22,740 nucleotides of DNA from DATKZH01 sp964475955 (GTDB taxonomy: Bacteria; Planctomycetota; Planctomycetia; Pirellulales; Thermoguttaceae), in contig CAYYZY010000127.1 in assembly GCA_964475955.1 (NCBI GenBank), positions 1 through 22,740 of the forward strand, given 5' to 3'. A model generated the notes under the pieces. The model ran no database searches, had not been told where the DNA came from, and was given only the letters and a program-made list of their open reading frames with translations. The position numbers and the translations under genes were made by a program. Of this stretch, positions 6,671-14,607 are shown piece after piece. Each line of letters begins with the position of its first letter. Positions within the stretch are counted from its first letter, which is position 1.

Positions 6671-7966
6671 TCACGCCTTCCGGCTTTCCCATTTGCCGCC
6701 GGTGAAGTCGGGGATCTCCTGCGGGGCGCCGCCTTCGAGGATCGACTGGTGCGAGAGCGGGATGATCGCGCTCCAGGCGGCCGCGTCGTAGACGTCGACC
6801 GGCGCGGCAGCGCCGGTGCGCAGGCAGTTCCAGAACGCCTGGGTGCAGAAGAAGTCGGCCCCGCCGTGCCCGGTGCCTTCGGCCTGCTTCGCCCCTTCGA
6901 CCCACAACGGGTGGTCGAACTCCTCGGCGTACGTTTCGAGCGGCTCCCACTGGCGGCGGCCCTTCGAGCGGCCGTCGATCCAGATCCCGTCGAGCCGCGA
7001 CTCGTAGCTCGCCCCGAGCCCCTGGAGGGCATGGTAGGTGGTACGGGGATGCGGCCGGGGCGAAAACATGTCGACCCTCAGGTCGATCATCCGCCCCTTC
7101 GCCGTGCGGATCAGCGTGTTGACCGAGTCGCCCGCCTTGAACCTCTGCTTCCGGGCCGGGCTCCCCTCCGGGAACTTCGTGCAGGCGTAATCGTGCAGCC
7201 CCGCCGGGCGCGTGCTCGAGGCGACCAGCGACACCATCCGGTCGCCCCGGTTGATCCCCAGCCACTGGGCCACCGGCCCGAACGAGTGCGTGGGGTAGAG
7301 GTTGCCGGCCCAGTCGCGGGCCATTCGGCCGCGCCAGGTGAGGGTGCCGTCGGGCTCGAAGTTGATGAACCGGCAGTCGTGCACGTAGCCGCACTCGGCG
7401 AAGGTGAGGTCGCCGAAGACGCCCCGCTCGACCATGTTGCGAATCATCATCGCGTGGCGCCAGTAGCAGCAGTTCTCGGCCATCATGTAGGTCTTGCCGG
7501 TCTCCTCGGCCGCGCGCACGAGGCCCCAGCACTCGTCGAGCGTCATGGCGGCGGCCACCTCGCTCAGCACGTGCTTGCCGGCGCGGAGGGCGTCGATCGA
7601 CATCACGCCGTGGTCCTGCATGGGCGTGGCGACGAGCACGGCGTCGAGGTCGTCGCGCCGGAGCATGCGGCGGTAGTCGGTGGGGCCGTTCGAATAGCCG
7701 TCCACCTCGGCACCGGGCCGCGCCTTTTGGACCACGTCGATCGCCCGGGCAAGATGCGCCTCCTTAATGTCGCAAAGCGCCGGGATCTCGATGCCTGCGG
7801 CCAGGGCAAGGCGCACGTGGTGCGTGCCGCGGCTCCCCACGCCGATGACGCCGAGGCGGATGGGCTTCGCGTTCTCCCCGGCGCCGGCCGAGGAACTCAG
7901 CCCGGCCGCGATCCCCGCGGCGGCCCCGAGTTCGAGAAACCGGCGACGGTCGAAGTGCTCGCTCAT
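6671..7966 (-). CDS. Tat-exported Gfo/Idh/MocA family protein, GH109-like
   Basis: 431 residues. ATG at 7966 follows AGGAGA with 8 nt spacing. A Tat-type signal is visible (R7-R8-R9-F, hydrophobic run to about 25, then SAGAGE). A Rossmann fold follows, with GVGSRG at 42-47, so NAD(H) is the expected cofactor. The segment ENCCYWRHAMMIRNM, then GVFGDLTFAECGYVHDCR, LYPTHSFGPVAQWLGINRGD and a later GLHDY resembles GH109 enzymes, which cleave glycosides by an NAD-dependent oxidation-elimination mechanism. The usual EKP motif of sugar dehydrogenases is replaced by SEVAAAMT, also a GH109-like feature. A periplasmic glycosidase or sugar oxidoreductase is most likely; the substrate cannot be told. It lies 194 bp downstream of the KAS III gene on the same strand, separated by repeat debris. 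Confidence 0.88.
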   Translation of the reverse strand: MSEHFDRRRFLELGAAAGIAAGLSSSAGAGENAKPIRLGVIGVGSRGTHHVRLALAAGIEIPALCDIKEAHLARAIDVVQKARPGAEVDGYSNGPTDYRRMLRRDDLDAVLVATPMQDHGVMSIDALRAGKHVLSEVAAAMTLDECWGLVRAAEETGKTYMMAENCCYWRHAMMIRNMVERGVFGDLTFAECGYVHDCRFINFEPDGTLTWRGRMARDWAGNLYPTHSFGPVAQWLGINRGDRMVSLVASSTRPAGLHDYACTKFPEGSPARKQRFKAGDSVNTLIRTAKGRMIDLRVDMFSPRPHPRTTYHALQGLGASYESRLDGIWIDGRSKGRRQWEPLETYAEEFDHPLWVEGAKQAEGTGHGGADFFCTQAFWNCLRTGAAAPVDVYDAAAWSAIIPLSHQSILEGGAPQEIPDFTGGKWESRKA

Positions 7967-8061
7967 GAGGACGTCTCCTGAGGGGGTTGGTCCGGGTCGT
8001 GAGGATCGGCCGTGCTGCGCGCAACGGACCACCGTCCCCAAGATAGCCGCACGGGAAGCGG

Positions 8062-8114
8062 GACGCAATTTCTGCGTCGCCTCCTCCGCCGCCGACGGTG
8101 CCTGTCCCCCTTTT
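8062..8114. repeat. Degenerate GGGGACAGGCACC-type REP remnant
   Basis: On the minus strand, 8114-8097 reads AAAGGGGGACAGGCACC, the same core as the intact palindrome at 5154-5226, but no complementary arm is present. Next to it is a small hairpin, GACGCA (8062-8067) with TGCGTC (8073-8078), with a 5-nt loop. It lies between the KAS III stop and the Gfo/Idh/MocA start. Interpreted as a half element or relic. Confidence 0.4.
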
Positions 8115-8160
8115 CGACTCGGATTACCTTCCGAGGGGGATGGAGTGTGCCGTTCGGCCC

Positions 8161-9162
8161 TCACATCCGCAGTAGCGCCGACCCCCACACGAAGCCCGAG
8201 CCGAAGGCCACCAGCAGCACGAGGTGGCCGGGCTTGACCATGCCGGAGGCGCGCGCCTCGTCGAGCGCGATGGGGAGCGAGGCCGAGGCGATGTTGCCGT
8301 ACTCGGGCACGTTGATGAAGACCTTTTCCTCGGGGAACCGGGTGCGCTCGATGATCGCCTCGAGCATGCGGAGGTTGGCCTGGTGGGGGATGAGCACGTC
8401 GACGTCGTCCATCTCCAGACCGTTGGCGTCGAGCGATTCGAACACGGCGTCGGACATCTTGGCCACGCCGTGTTCGAAGACGGTCTTGCCGTCCATGCGG
8501 AAGTGGACGCGCCCGGCGTCGACGTCCTCCTTGGTGACGTGCTCCTTCCGCCCCAGCGCGCTTCCCGGGGCGGCCGTGTAGAGCGACTTGGCGAAGCTGC
8601 CGTCGGCGTGGAGGAACGTGGAGAGGATGCCCCGCTCGTGGTCCTTCGAGGGGCCGACCACCGCGGCGCCGGCGCCGTCGCCGAGCAGGATGGCGATGTT
8701 CCGGCCGTCGTACGAGCCGTCGATTCGCGTGGAGAGGACCTCGGAGCACGCCACGAGCACGTAGCGGTACGTGCCGGCGCGCACGAAGTGGTCGGCCACC
8801 GACAGCCCGTAGATCAGTCCCGCGCACTGCTGGCGGACGTCGAGCACGCCGATGCCCGACAGGCCGAGCTTCGCCTGGAGGAAGAAGGCGCAGCCGGGGT
8901 CGGCGTGGTCGGGGGTGATGGTGTTCATGATGACCAGGTCGACCTGGTCCATGGCGATGCCGGCGTTTTCGACCGCCGCCCGGCAGGCCAGCGCGCCGAG
9001 GTCCGAGGCGGACACGTCCGGCTCGGCGTGGCGTCGGCGGTGGACGCCGGTCCGCTCGACGATGAACTCGTTGGAGGTCTCCATCATCTCCATCACGTCG
9101 AAGTTGGTCACCACGCGCGGCGGCACGTAGTGGCCGGTGCCGAGAATGCGAGCGTCGGGCAT
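8161..9162 (-). CDS. 3-oxoacyl-ACP synthase III family protein (KAS III / FabH-like)
   Basis: 333 residues, the normal length for KAS III. The catalytic triad is visible: Cys113 in RQQCAGLIYGL, His260 in LIPHQAN and Asn290 in YGNIASASLPIAL. The last motif differs from the usual NTSAAS of housekeeping FabH. The N-terminal WI[ST]xRTGI-type signature is altered to FIVERTGVHRRRH, and the C-terminal AFGSGFVWGSALLRM is typical. KAS III enzymes condense an acyl-CoA with malonyl-ACP or a related nucleophile in the cytoplasm. It is the last gene of a same-strand cluster with an MBL hydrolase, a dehydratase activase, a dehydratase and a FadB-like fusion, so it probably serves a specialised acyl-CoA pathway rather than bulk fatty acid synthesis. 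The 135-bp gap to the MBL gene leaves co-transcription open. Confidence 0.93.
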   Translation of the reverse strand: MPDARILGTGHYVPPRVVTNFDVMEMMETSNEFIVERTGVHRRRHAEPDVSASDLGALACRAAVENAGIAMDQVDLVIMNTITPDHADPGCAFFLQAKLGLSGIGVLDVRQQCAGLIYGLSVADHFVRAGTYRYVLVACSEVLSTRIDGSYDGRNIAILLGDGAGAAVVGPSKDHERGILSTFLHADGSFAKSLYTAAPGSALGRKEHVTKEDVDAGRVHFRMDGKTVFEHGVAKMSDAVFESLDANGLEMDDVDVLIPHQANLRMLEAIIERTRFPEEKVFINVPEYGNIASASLPIALDEARASGMVKPGHLVLLVAFGSGFVWGSALLRM

Positions 9163-9297
9163 GCCGGGCCTCAGAGGATTCGGGGGGTTCGAGGTTGAGG
9201 GTGAAAGGGTCTCGCAGACGGGCGGAATCGCAAGGACAGGTTACGGGAGAGTCCCCTCCTCGATTCTCTTTCAAGTTCGCCTTATCGTCGGGCTGGG

Positions 9298-10227
9298 TCA
9301 CTTCTCCGGGGCGATCCCCTCGTGTTTCATGGACTGCTTGATGAGCAGGTTGCAGTTCTTCTGGAAGAACTCGAGCGGCAGAAGCGGCGTCTTTTCGTAA
9401 ACGTCCGAGCCGAGCTGCTCGGCGAGCGGACGGGGCGCCCCGCCCGACTGGACGTGCTCGACGATCCGCTGGTGATACGCCCGGGCGTCGTCGATGCCGC
9501 GGCGGATGTGCGCTTCGACCGCGTCGTCACCTTTGACGACCGCGTGGTGCCCCAGGCAGAGGATTTCCGCCTTGAGGCCGGCCAATCGCTCCATCGACTC
9601 GAGGTACGGTCCGAGGCCGCCGAAGTAGTCGGGCCACAGGTCGTCGTGGTCGGGCATGAAGTAGCCGACCGCGTCGGAGACGAACAGGATGCCCCGGCTC
9701 GGCTCGTGGAAGCTGAGGCTACAGTCGCTGTGGCCGGGCGTCGCGAGAACCTGGAACGTGAGCCCGTCGACGCGGACCGCGTCGCCTTCGCCGATCACCG
9801 AGTCGACCGCGATCTCGGTCCCCTCGAACGACTTGGGGCGTTGCGCTTCGGTGATCCGGCCGCGCTCGAGCAGGGTGGCCGTCAGCGCGTCGTCGATCCC
9901 GCGGAACATGGCCAGCGCCTTCTCGTGGGCGAGCGTCCCCTTGGCGACCTTCGAGGCGAGAACCTTCATCCGCGGCAGCGACTCGCCGAGAAGCGGCACG
10001 CCCATCACGTGGTCGGGATGGCCGTGCGGGAGGACGAGTTGCGTGACCGAATCCCGGGCGATGCCCAACTCGTCCATCTGCTCCAGCACCAGCGGGCCCA
10101 TGGCGCCGACGCCCCCCTCGAAGATCGCCGTCTCCCCTTCGCCACGCACGAAGTAGAGGGGGTATTCGTTGGAGCCGAGCATCCAGAGGTCGTCGTCGAC
10201 CGCCACGGGCGGGTCTTTCACGAGCAT
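9298..10227 (-). CDS. MBL-fold metallo-hydrolase
   Basis: 309 residues. ATG at 10227 lies inside the activase gene's end (10-nt overlap), preceded by AAGGA, so translation may be coupled. The metal-binding set is complete: HGHPDH at 68-73, a His in the ATPGHSDCSL segment, an Asp in FVSDAVGYF and a His in CLGHH. A dinuclear-zinc hydrolase of the glyoxalase II-like branch is expected. Given its neighbours, a thioester (acyl-CoA or acyl-ACP) is a plausible substrate, but nothing in the sequence proves it. The C-terminal helical part (SMERLAGLKAEILCLGHHAVVKGDDAVEAHIRRGIDDARAYH) resembles family members annotated only as MBL-fold hydrolases. Confidence 0.9.
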   Translation of the reverse strand: MLVKDPPVAVDDDLWMLGSNEYPLYFVRGEGETAIFEGGVGAMGPLVLEQMDELGIARDSVTQLVLPHGHPDHVMGVPLLGESLPRMKVLASKVAKGTLAHEKALAMFRGIDDALTATLLERGRITEAQRPKSFEGTEIAVDSVIGEGDAVRVDGLTFQVLATPGHSDCSLSFHEPSRGILFVSDAVGYFMPDHDDLWPDYFGGLGPYLESMERLAGLKAEILCLGHHAVVKGDDAVEAHIRRGIDDARAYHQRIVEHVQSGGAPRPLAEQLGSDVYEKTPLLPLEFFQKNCNLLIKQSMKHEGIAPEK

Positions 10228-11012
10228 CTTCCTTCTCCCTTGTCGTGGTGTTCCATGGCAAACAGCGCGGCGCCGAACGCGCCGGTCAACTGCGGGTCGG
10301 GCGGCACCTTGGCCTCGGTGGCGAACGACTCGGCCAACAGGTCGGCCAGCACCCGGTTGTGGGCGACCACGCCGCCGGTGAGCACCATCGCGCCTTGAAC
10401 CGTGTCCATCTCCAGTATTCGCTTGGCCACCGAGCGGAACGCTCCCTTGACGATGTCCTCCACCTTCACGCCCGCACGGATCTTCTCCAAGATTTCTGTG
10501 GCGGCGAACACGGTGCAGAAGCTGCCGAGCGTGACCTCGCCGTCGGACCGTTCGGCCAGCTCGTTGAGCTTCTCCAAGGGGAGGTGCAACCGGTAGGCGA
10601 TCTCCTCGATGAACGCGCCGGTGCCGGCCGCACATTTGCGGTTCATCTTGAAGCCGGTGCGGCGCCCCGACGCGTCGAGATGGATCACCTTGCTGTCCTG
10701 GGCACCGATGTCGATCACGGTGATCCGCCCGGGGAAATGGAAGTGGGCTCCCCGGCCGTGGCAGGCGATCTCGGTCATGCGTCCGTCGACCCAGGGCACG
10801 TTGTCGCGCCCGTAGCCGGTGGAAAAGGCCGCCGTGAGCTGATCGCGTTGGAGGTTGGCGCGGGCGAGCGCTTCGTCGAGGCATTCGGCGGCCGTTTGGG
10901 CGTAGTCGACGCCCGAGCGGCGCACCGCCTTGGCCACGATCCGCCGGTTCTCGTCGACGATCGCCAGCTTGGCCGCCGAGGCCCCGATGTCCATTCCGCC
11001 GTAGTATCGCAT
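10218..11012 (-). CDS. 2-hydroxyacyl-CoA dehydratase activase (BadF/BadG/BcrA/BcrD ATPase family)
   Basis: 264 residues, the size of the archetype HgdC. It has the ASKHA nucleotide-binding motifs MDIGAS (7-12), DIGAQD (101-106) and a later LTGGVVAHN. Cys127 in KCAAGTGAFIE and Cys166 in GSFCTVFAATEI match the pair that, in homodimeric HgdC, holds one [4Fe-4S] cluster between subunits. ATP hydrolysis by such activators drives single-electron transfer to the dehydratase or benzoyl-CoA reductase partner. The start (ATG at 11012) lies 2 nt after the dehydratase stop, so the pair is certainly co-transcribed. Only one activase gene is present, as in the Hgd/Had systems; benzoyl-CoA reductases use two such subunits. 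The enzyme class is oxygen-sensitive, which suggests anaerobic or micro-oxic use. Confidence 0.95.
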   Translation of the reverse strand: MRYYGGMDIGASAAKLAIVDENRRIVAKAVRRSGVDYAQTAAECLDEALARANLQRDQLTAAFSTGYGRDNVPWVDGRMTEIACHGRGAHFHFPGRITVIDIGAQDSKVIHLDASGRRTGFKMNRKCAAGTGAFIEEIAYRLHLPLEKLNELAERSDGEVTLGSFCTVFAATEILEKIRAGVKVEDIVKGAFRSVAKRILEMDTVQGAMVLTGGVVAHNRVLADLLAESFATEAKVPPDPQLTGAFGAALFAMEHHDKGEGRCS

Positions 11013-11014
11013 CG

Positions 11015-12244
11015 CTACCGTTCCGCCAACTGCTCGGCAAACGCCTCGATCTTGGTGCGGGCCTGCTCTTCGCTGTAGAGGCGCAGGTCGTTCAGGTCGC
11101 CGTCGACGATCACGAACGGCTTGCCCAGCCTTTCCTCCAGGCGCTGGGGCATTCCATAACGGCTGTTGGAGTTGTTGGGGCAGGTTTTGGCGTCGTGGTA
11201 GAGGATGCCGTCGACCTTGTACTTCTCGATCATCGCCTCGATGTAGTCCTCCTTCTTGTCTTCGCTGCGGCAGATGAAGATGCTCGAGTACGCCCGGGCC
11301 ATGCTCCGGAACGGATCGGCCGGGTCGAGCGCCTCGTAGATCCAACTGTTGCAGTAGGTCGAGGCGACCACGCAGCTTCGCAGTTGGAGGAACTGCTCGG
11401 AGAGCGGGCGGAGCTTGCCCCAGATGGGCATCCCCTCCCAGTAGACGCGGAACCGCTCGCCTTCGACGGCGCCCACGCCTTGGGCCGCCCGCTCCTCCAA
11501 CTCGGCCAGAAGCGCCTTGTAGAAGTCGACGGCGTCCCGGCGCCCGCGGAGCACCACGGCCGGGCCCATCAGCGTCGAAGCGTCGAAAAACGTGAGCGGC
11601 GAGGGGACGTTGGCGGCCGTCTCCAGCACCGACTTCCAAAGCTCGGTGCACTGTTTCGACAGGCCGACCACCTCGCGGAATCGGTCGATGTCGAGCTTCC
11701 GGTCGGCCACCGCTTCGAGCGGCTCGACCAGCGCTTCGGTCTGCCGGGCGACGTCGTCGATCAACGACTCGTCGAGCTCGCCGATGGAGCGGGCCGTGTG
11801 GATGCCCACGCAGGGGACGTCCCACTCCCGCGCGTACCACTGGAACCAGTCCTTCACGTCGCGGCACTGGTTCGTGTTGAACACCAGCACATCGGCCTTC
11901 GGCAGGCCGTCCATGTTCATCTTCTGAAGCGGCGTTTCTCCCTTCAGGTACGAGCCGATATCGCTGGTCATGTAGGAGCAGACGTCGGGCGAGAATCCCC
12001 GGGCGTTGGCCAGGGGGATCAGGTCGGCGGCCACGCGCGTCGCCCCCAGCATGGCCCCGTGGTTCTCGGGGAAGTAGACGTTGAACCCCAGCGCCTGGAG
12101 CAGCTCGGCCGGCCCGACGCTCGTGCACCAGGCCGTCTTCGTGCCCCGCTCGGTCGCCTGAGCCAACTCCTGGAAGTAGCCGCCCATCACGGCCTTCATC
12201 TGCTTCGTTGTCGCGAACTCTCTTCGTTGAGGGCCGGACGACAT
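11015..12244 (-). CDS. 2-hydroxyacyl-CoA dehydratase / benzoyl-CoA reductase-type FeS subunit (HgdB/BcrB/BzdO superfamily)
   Basis: 409 residues from ATG 12244, preferred because AAAGGAG precedes it by 8 nt; an earlier in-frame ATG at 12280 would lie inside the upstream gene. Family landmarks are TAWCTSVGPAELLQALGF (Cys40), CSYMTSDIGSYL (Cys89), VFNTNQCRD (Cys127), the segment around Cys298 (VASTYCNSWIYE) and AKTCPNNSNSRYG (Cys355), followed by the LGKPFVIVDGDLNDLRLYSEEQARTKIEAF ending. Relatives carry a [4Fe-4S] cluster and receive one electron from the activase to dehydrate 2-hydroxyacyl-CoA or to reduce aromatic acyl-CoA rings. Known enzymes are heterodimers of two homologous subunits; only one is found here. 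It could be a homodimer or pair with a subunit encoded elsewhere. Substrate unknown. Confidence 0.93.
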   Translation of the reverse strand: MSSGPQRREFATTKQMKAVMGGYFQELAQATERGTKTAWCTSVGPAELLQALGFNVYFPENHGAMLGATRVAADLIPLANARGFSPDVCSYMTSDIGSYLKGETPLQKMNMDGLPKADVLVFNTNQCRDVKDWFQWYAREWDVPCVGIHTARSIGELDESLIDDVARQTEALVEPLEAVADRKLDIDRFREVVGLSKQCTELWKSVLETAANVPSPLTFFDASTLMGPAVVLRGRRDAVDFYKALLAELEERAAQGVGAVEGERFRVYWEGMPIWGKLRPLSEQFLQLRSCVVASTYCNSWIYEALDPADPFRSMARAYSSIFICRSEDKKEDYIEAMIEKYKVDGILYHDAKTCPNNSNSRYGMPQRLEERLGKPFVIVDGDLNDLRLYSEEQARTKIEAFAEQLAER

Positions 12245-12246
12245 CG

Positions 12247-14328
12247 TCACGCTCCTTTCATATCCCTGAGTAGTCGACAAGGCGAGAATCGCTCGCCGTA
12301 TTGTTCTGCGAGGGCATCGAGCCGGTCCACGACGCGCGGGAGCCCGAGATCGCGGGCGTAGCGGAGCACGCCTCCCCGGAAATCGGGGAAGCCGGTGCCC
12401 AGGACCATGGCCACGTCGAGGTCCGACTCCCGCCCGGCCACGCCCTCTTCCATCACGGTGAACGCCTCGGCGACCATGCGCAGCACCAGCCGCTCGGTGA
12501 TCTCCGGCAGCGGGACGTCGCGCGGGGCGCGGTCGTGCTCCGCGCGGACCTCGGCGACGATCCCTCGGGCCAAAGGGCTATCCTGTGGTGTATACTCGCC
12601 TTGCGCGTATTTGTAAACTCCCGATCCGCCTTTTTGCCCGACGTGCCCCCGCTCCACCAGCCGGGCGACGATCTGCGAGAGCGGCCCGTGGCGGGGGAAC
12701 GCCCGCACGAGCACGCGATCGGTGAGCGCGAGAATGTCGAGCCCGGCCATGTCGATCAAGGTGAGCGGACCCATCGGGAATCCAAAGTCGACCATGGCCC
12801 GATCGATGACGCGCGGGTCGGCCCCTTCCTCCCACAGCCAGAAAGCCTCCTTCAGGTAGGGCAGGAAGACGCGGTTTACGAGGAAGCCTTCCCGATTGCG
12901 GACCACGACCGGCGTCTTCCGGAGCCGCTTGGTCAGCGCGACCGCCGTGGCCGCCACCCGGGCGCACGTGCCCTCGCGACGGATGATCTCGACCAGCGGC
13001 ATGCGCTGGGCCGGATTGAAGAAGTGCATGCCCACCAACCGCTCCGGCCGATCGAGGGCCTCGGCAAGCGCGTCGAGCGAGATGGTCGACGTGTTCGACG
13101 CCACGACCACTTCCGGCCGGCACACGCGCTCGATCTGGCCGAGTACCGAGCGCTTCAGGTCGACGTCCTCGAACACGGCCTCGACGACCAGGTCGGCGTC
13201 GGCGTCGGCGATCGCGTCCCAGCCGGTCGTCGTGTTGAGCCGGCCGAGCATCGCGTCGGCCGCCGCGCGGGAAAGCCGTCCCGCGGACACGCGCTTCTCG
13301 ATCGATCGCCGAATCCGCTCGGACCCCTTGGCCAGCGCTGCTTCGCTCTCGTCGCGCGCGACGACCGACACGCCCGCCGTGACGAGCGCCTGCGCGATGC
13401 CGCTTCCCATGGCGCCCATCCCGATGACCGCGGCGCGGCCGACGGGCAAGGGCTCCGCCTTGGCCAAGTCGGGCACCTTGGCGGTCTCGCGCGTCGCGAA
13501 GAACAGGTAGATCTTGTTCTGCGCGGCCGCGGTGCCCATGCAGTGCGCAAAACCGGTCTGCTCTCGGACCATTCCGGCGGCGACCGATTCCTCCAGCCCG
13601 GCCCAGACGGCGTCGAGGATCGTGCGCGCGGCGGCAATCTCGGGGGGCATTGCGGCGGCGCGCTTCTCGGCTTCGTCGAAGGCCGCCTCATGAGTGGCCG
13701 GATCGTGCAGCCGGTCGGTGCGCCGGGTGGTCGGCCGGGGGCCGGGGGCCGAGGCCGCGAGCTTCCGGGCGGTCTCCAGAAGCTCCTCGCCGGGGCAGAC
13801 GGCGTCGACAAGCCCCGCCTCGAGGGCCTCGTCGGCGCCGATCGGCTCGGCGGTCAGCAGCATGTGAAGTGCCTTGGGAAGCCCCACCAGGCGGGGGAGC
13901 CGCTGCGTTCCGCCCGCCCCCGGATTGATGGCCAGCTGGATCTCTTGCATGCTGAACCGCGCCCGGCTCTCGGCCACCCGGAAGTGGCAGGCCATGGCCA
14001 GCTCGAGTGCCCCGGCCATCACGTTGCCGGCCACGGCCGCCACGACCGGCTTGGGCGAGTCCTCCAAGGCCTGGAACGTCTGCTGGAAGACCCGCGAGAT
14101 GTGGACGGCGTCGTCGGCCGAGGCGATCCGGCGGAACAGGCCCACGTCGGCCCCGGCGCTGAAATTCTGCGAGTCGCCGACGATCACGACCCCCCGTACG
14201 GCCGGGTCGGCACCCGCCCCGGCGATGGCCGCCCGCAACGCTTCGAGCATCGCGAAGTCGATCGCATTGAGCGGGGGCGAGTTGAGACGAACGACGCAGA
14301 TGCCGTCGGATGCGTGCTGCTCGATCAT
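12247..14328 (-). CDS. Enoyl-CoA hydratase / 3-hydroxyacyl-CoA dehydrogenase fusion (FadB/FadJ-like)
   Basis: 693 residues from ATG 14328, where crotonase homology begins (MIEQHASDGICVVRLNSPPLNAID); the ribosome site is poor. Crotonase domain 1-190: oxyanion-hole region NFSAGADV and both catalytic glutamates, Glu109 (GALEL) and Glu129 (MQEIQLAINPGAGGTQRLPRL). Dehydrogenase domain from about 295: NAD site GMGAMG 303-308, Ser414 in SNTSTIS, His435 in GMHFFNP, Glu447 and Asn485 in EGFLVNRV, then two C-terminal helical domains with GFPMGP and GHVGQKGGSGVY. Both activities look intact, so it can interconvert enoyl-, 3-hydroxy- and 3-ketoacyl-CoA. No thiolase gene follows; instead a radical-type dehydratase starts 2 nt downstream. 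It is the first gene of the cluster. Confidence 0.94.
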   Translation of the reverse strand: MIEQHASDGICVVRLNSPPLNAIDFAMLEALRAAIAGAGADPAVRGVVIVGDSQNFSAGADVGLFRRIASADDAVHISRVFQQTFQALEDSPKPVVAAVAGNVMAGALELAMACHFRVAESRARFSMQEIQLAINPGAGGTQRLPRLVGLPKALHMLLTAEPIGADEALEAGLVDAVCPGEELLETARKLAASAPGPRPTTRRTDRLHDPATHEAAFDEAEKRAAAMPPEIAAARTILDAVWAGLEESVAAGMVREQTGFAHCMGTAAAQNKIYLFFATRETAKVPDLAKAEPLPVGRAAVIGMGAMGSGIAQALVTAGVSVVARDESEAALAKGSERIRRSIEKRVSAGRLSRAAADAMLGRLNTTTGWDAIADADADLVVEAVFEDVDLKRSVLGQIERVCRPEVVVASNTSTISLDALAEALDRPERLVGMHFFNPAQRMPLVEIIRREGTCARVAATAVALTKRLRKTPVVVRNREGFLVNRVFLPYLKEAFWLWEEGADPRVIDRAMVDFGFPMGPLTLIDMAGLDILALTDRVLVRAFPRHGPLSQIVARLVERGHVGQKGGSGVYKYAQGEYTPQDSPLARGIVAEVRAEHDRAPRDVPLPEITERLVLRMVAEAFTVMEEGVAGRESDLDVAMVLGTGFPDFRGGVLRYARDLGLPRVVDRLDALAEQYGERFSPCRLLRDMKGA

Positions 14329-14502
14329 CGGGGGCTCGTCGCATAGGGGTGCATCCGTACGATGGTAGCCGCTTCGGGGCGTCGGGTCGACCCGGCACGT
14401 TCCCATTCGTGCATGCGTCCGACTACCACGCCGCCGGCCAGGCTTCTGCCGCCACCATTTGTAGGGGTTGTCCCGGAAAATGCGCGATTAGGGAGGAGTT
14501 TG

Positions 14503-14517
14503 CGGGCACGGTGCCCG
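14503..14517. promoter_or_regulatory. 15-bp dyad in the divergent region, possible operator
   Basis: CGGGCAC-G-GTGCCCG is a perfect 7-bp inverted repeat with a 1-bp centre, in the 279-bp region between the divergent FadB-like and FliN-like genes. It has the shape of a dimer-binding operator. On the minus strand it also satisfies GG-N10-GC spacing, but only about 8 of 12 sigma-54 consensus positions match. Nothing identifies the binding protein, and no -10/-35 pair could be placed convincingly in this region. Confidence 0.25.
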
Positions 14518-14607
14518 ATACTTGGACACAGCAGGATGCGCTCCCCCCTGCACGCCGGCCCGCAATGCGCGGCCGTCCCCCTTTTCTTTGGGTCCTGAGC
14601 GCGCGAC

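Noticed and set aside
6671..9301. Very long minus-strand open frame reading through the KAS III gene into the Gfo/Idh/MocA gene
   Set aside because: The part over 8161-9162 is an out-of-frame Arg-rich shadow of the KAS III gene; only the part from ATG 7966, with its own Shine-Dalgarno and Tat signal, is coding.
12301..14346. A 681-codon open frame on the plus strand opposite the FadB-like gene
   Set aside because: It mirrors the codon structure of a gene with clear catalytic motifs on the minus strand, is rich in Arg/Gly/His and shows no family feature. Similar long antisense frames at 16022-17833 and 20893-22524 were rejected for the same reason; only the 3' end of the former (17390-17833) is a real gene.
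14329..14607. Search for a sigma-70 type promoter pair or small RNA in the divergent FadB-like/FliN-like region
   Set aside because: Apart from the 15-bp dyad, no -35/-10 pair with acceptable spacing and no terminator-like structure could be identified.
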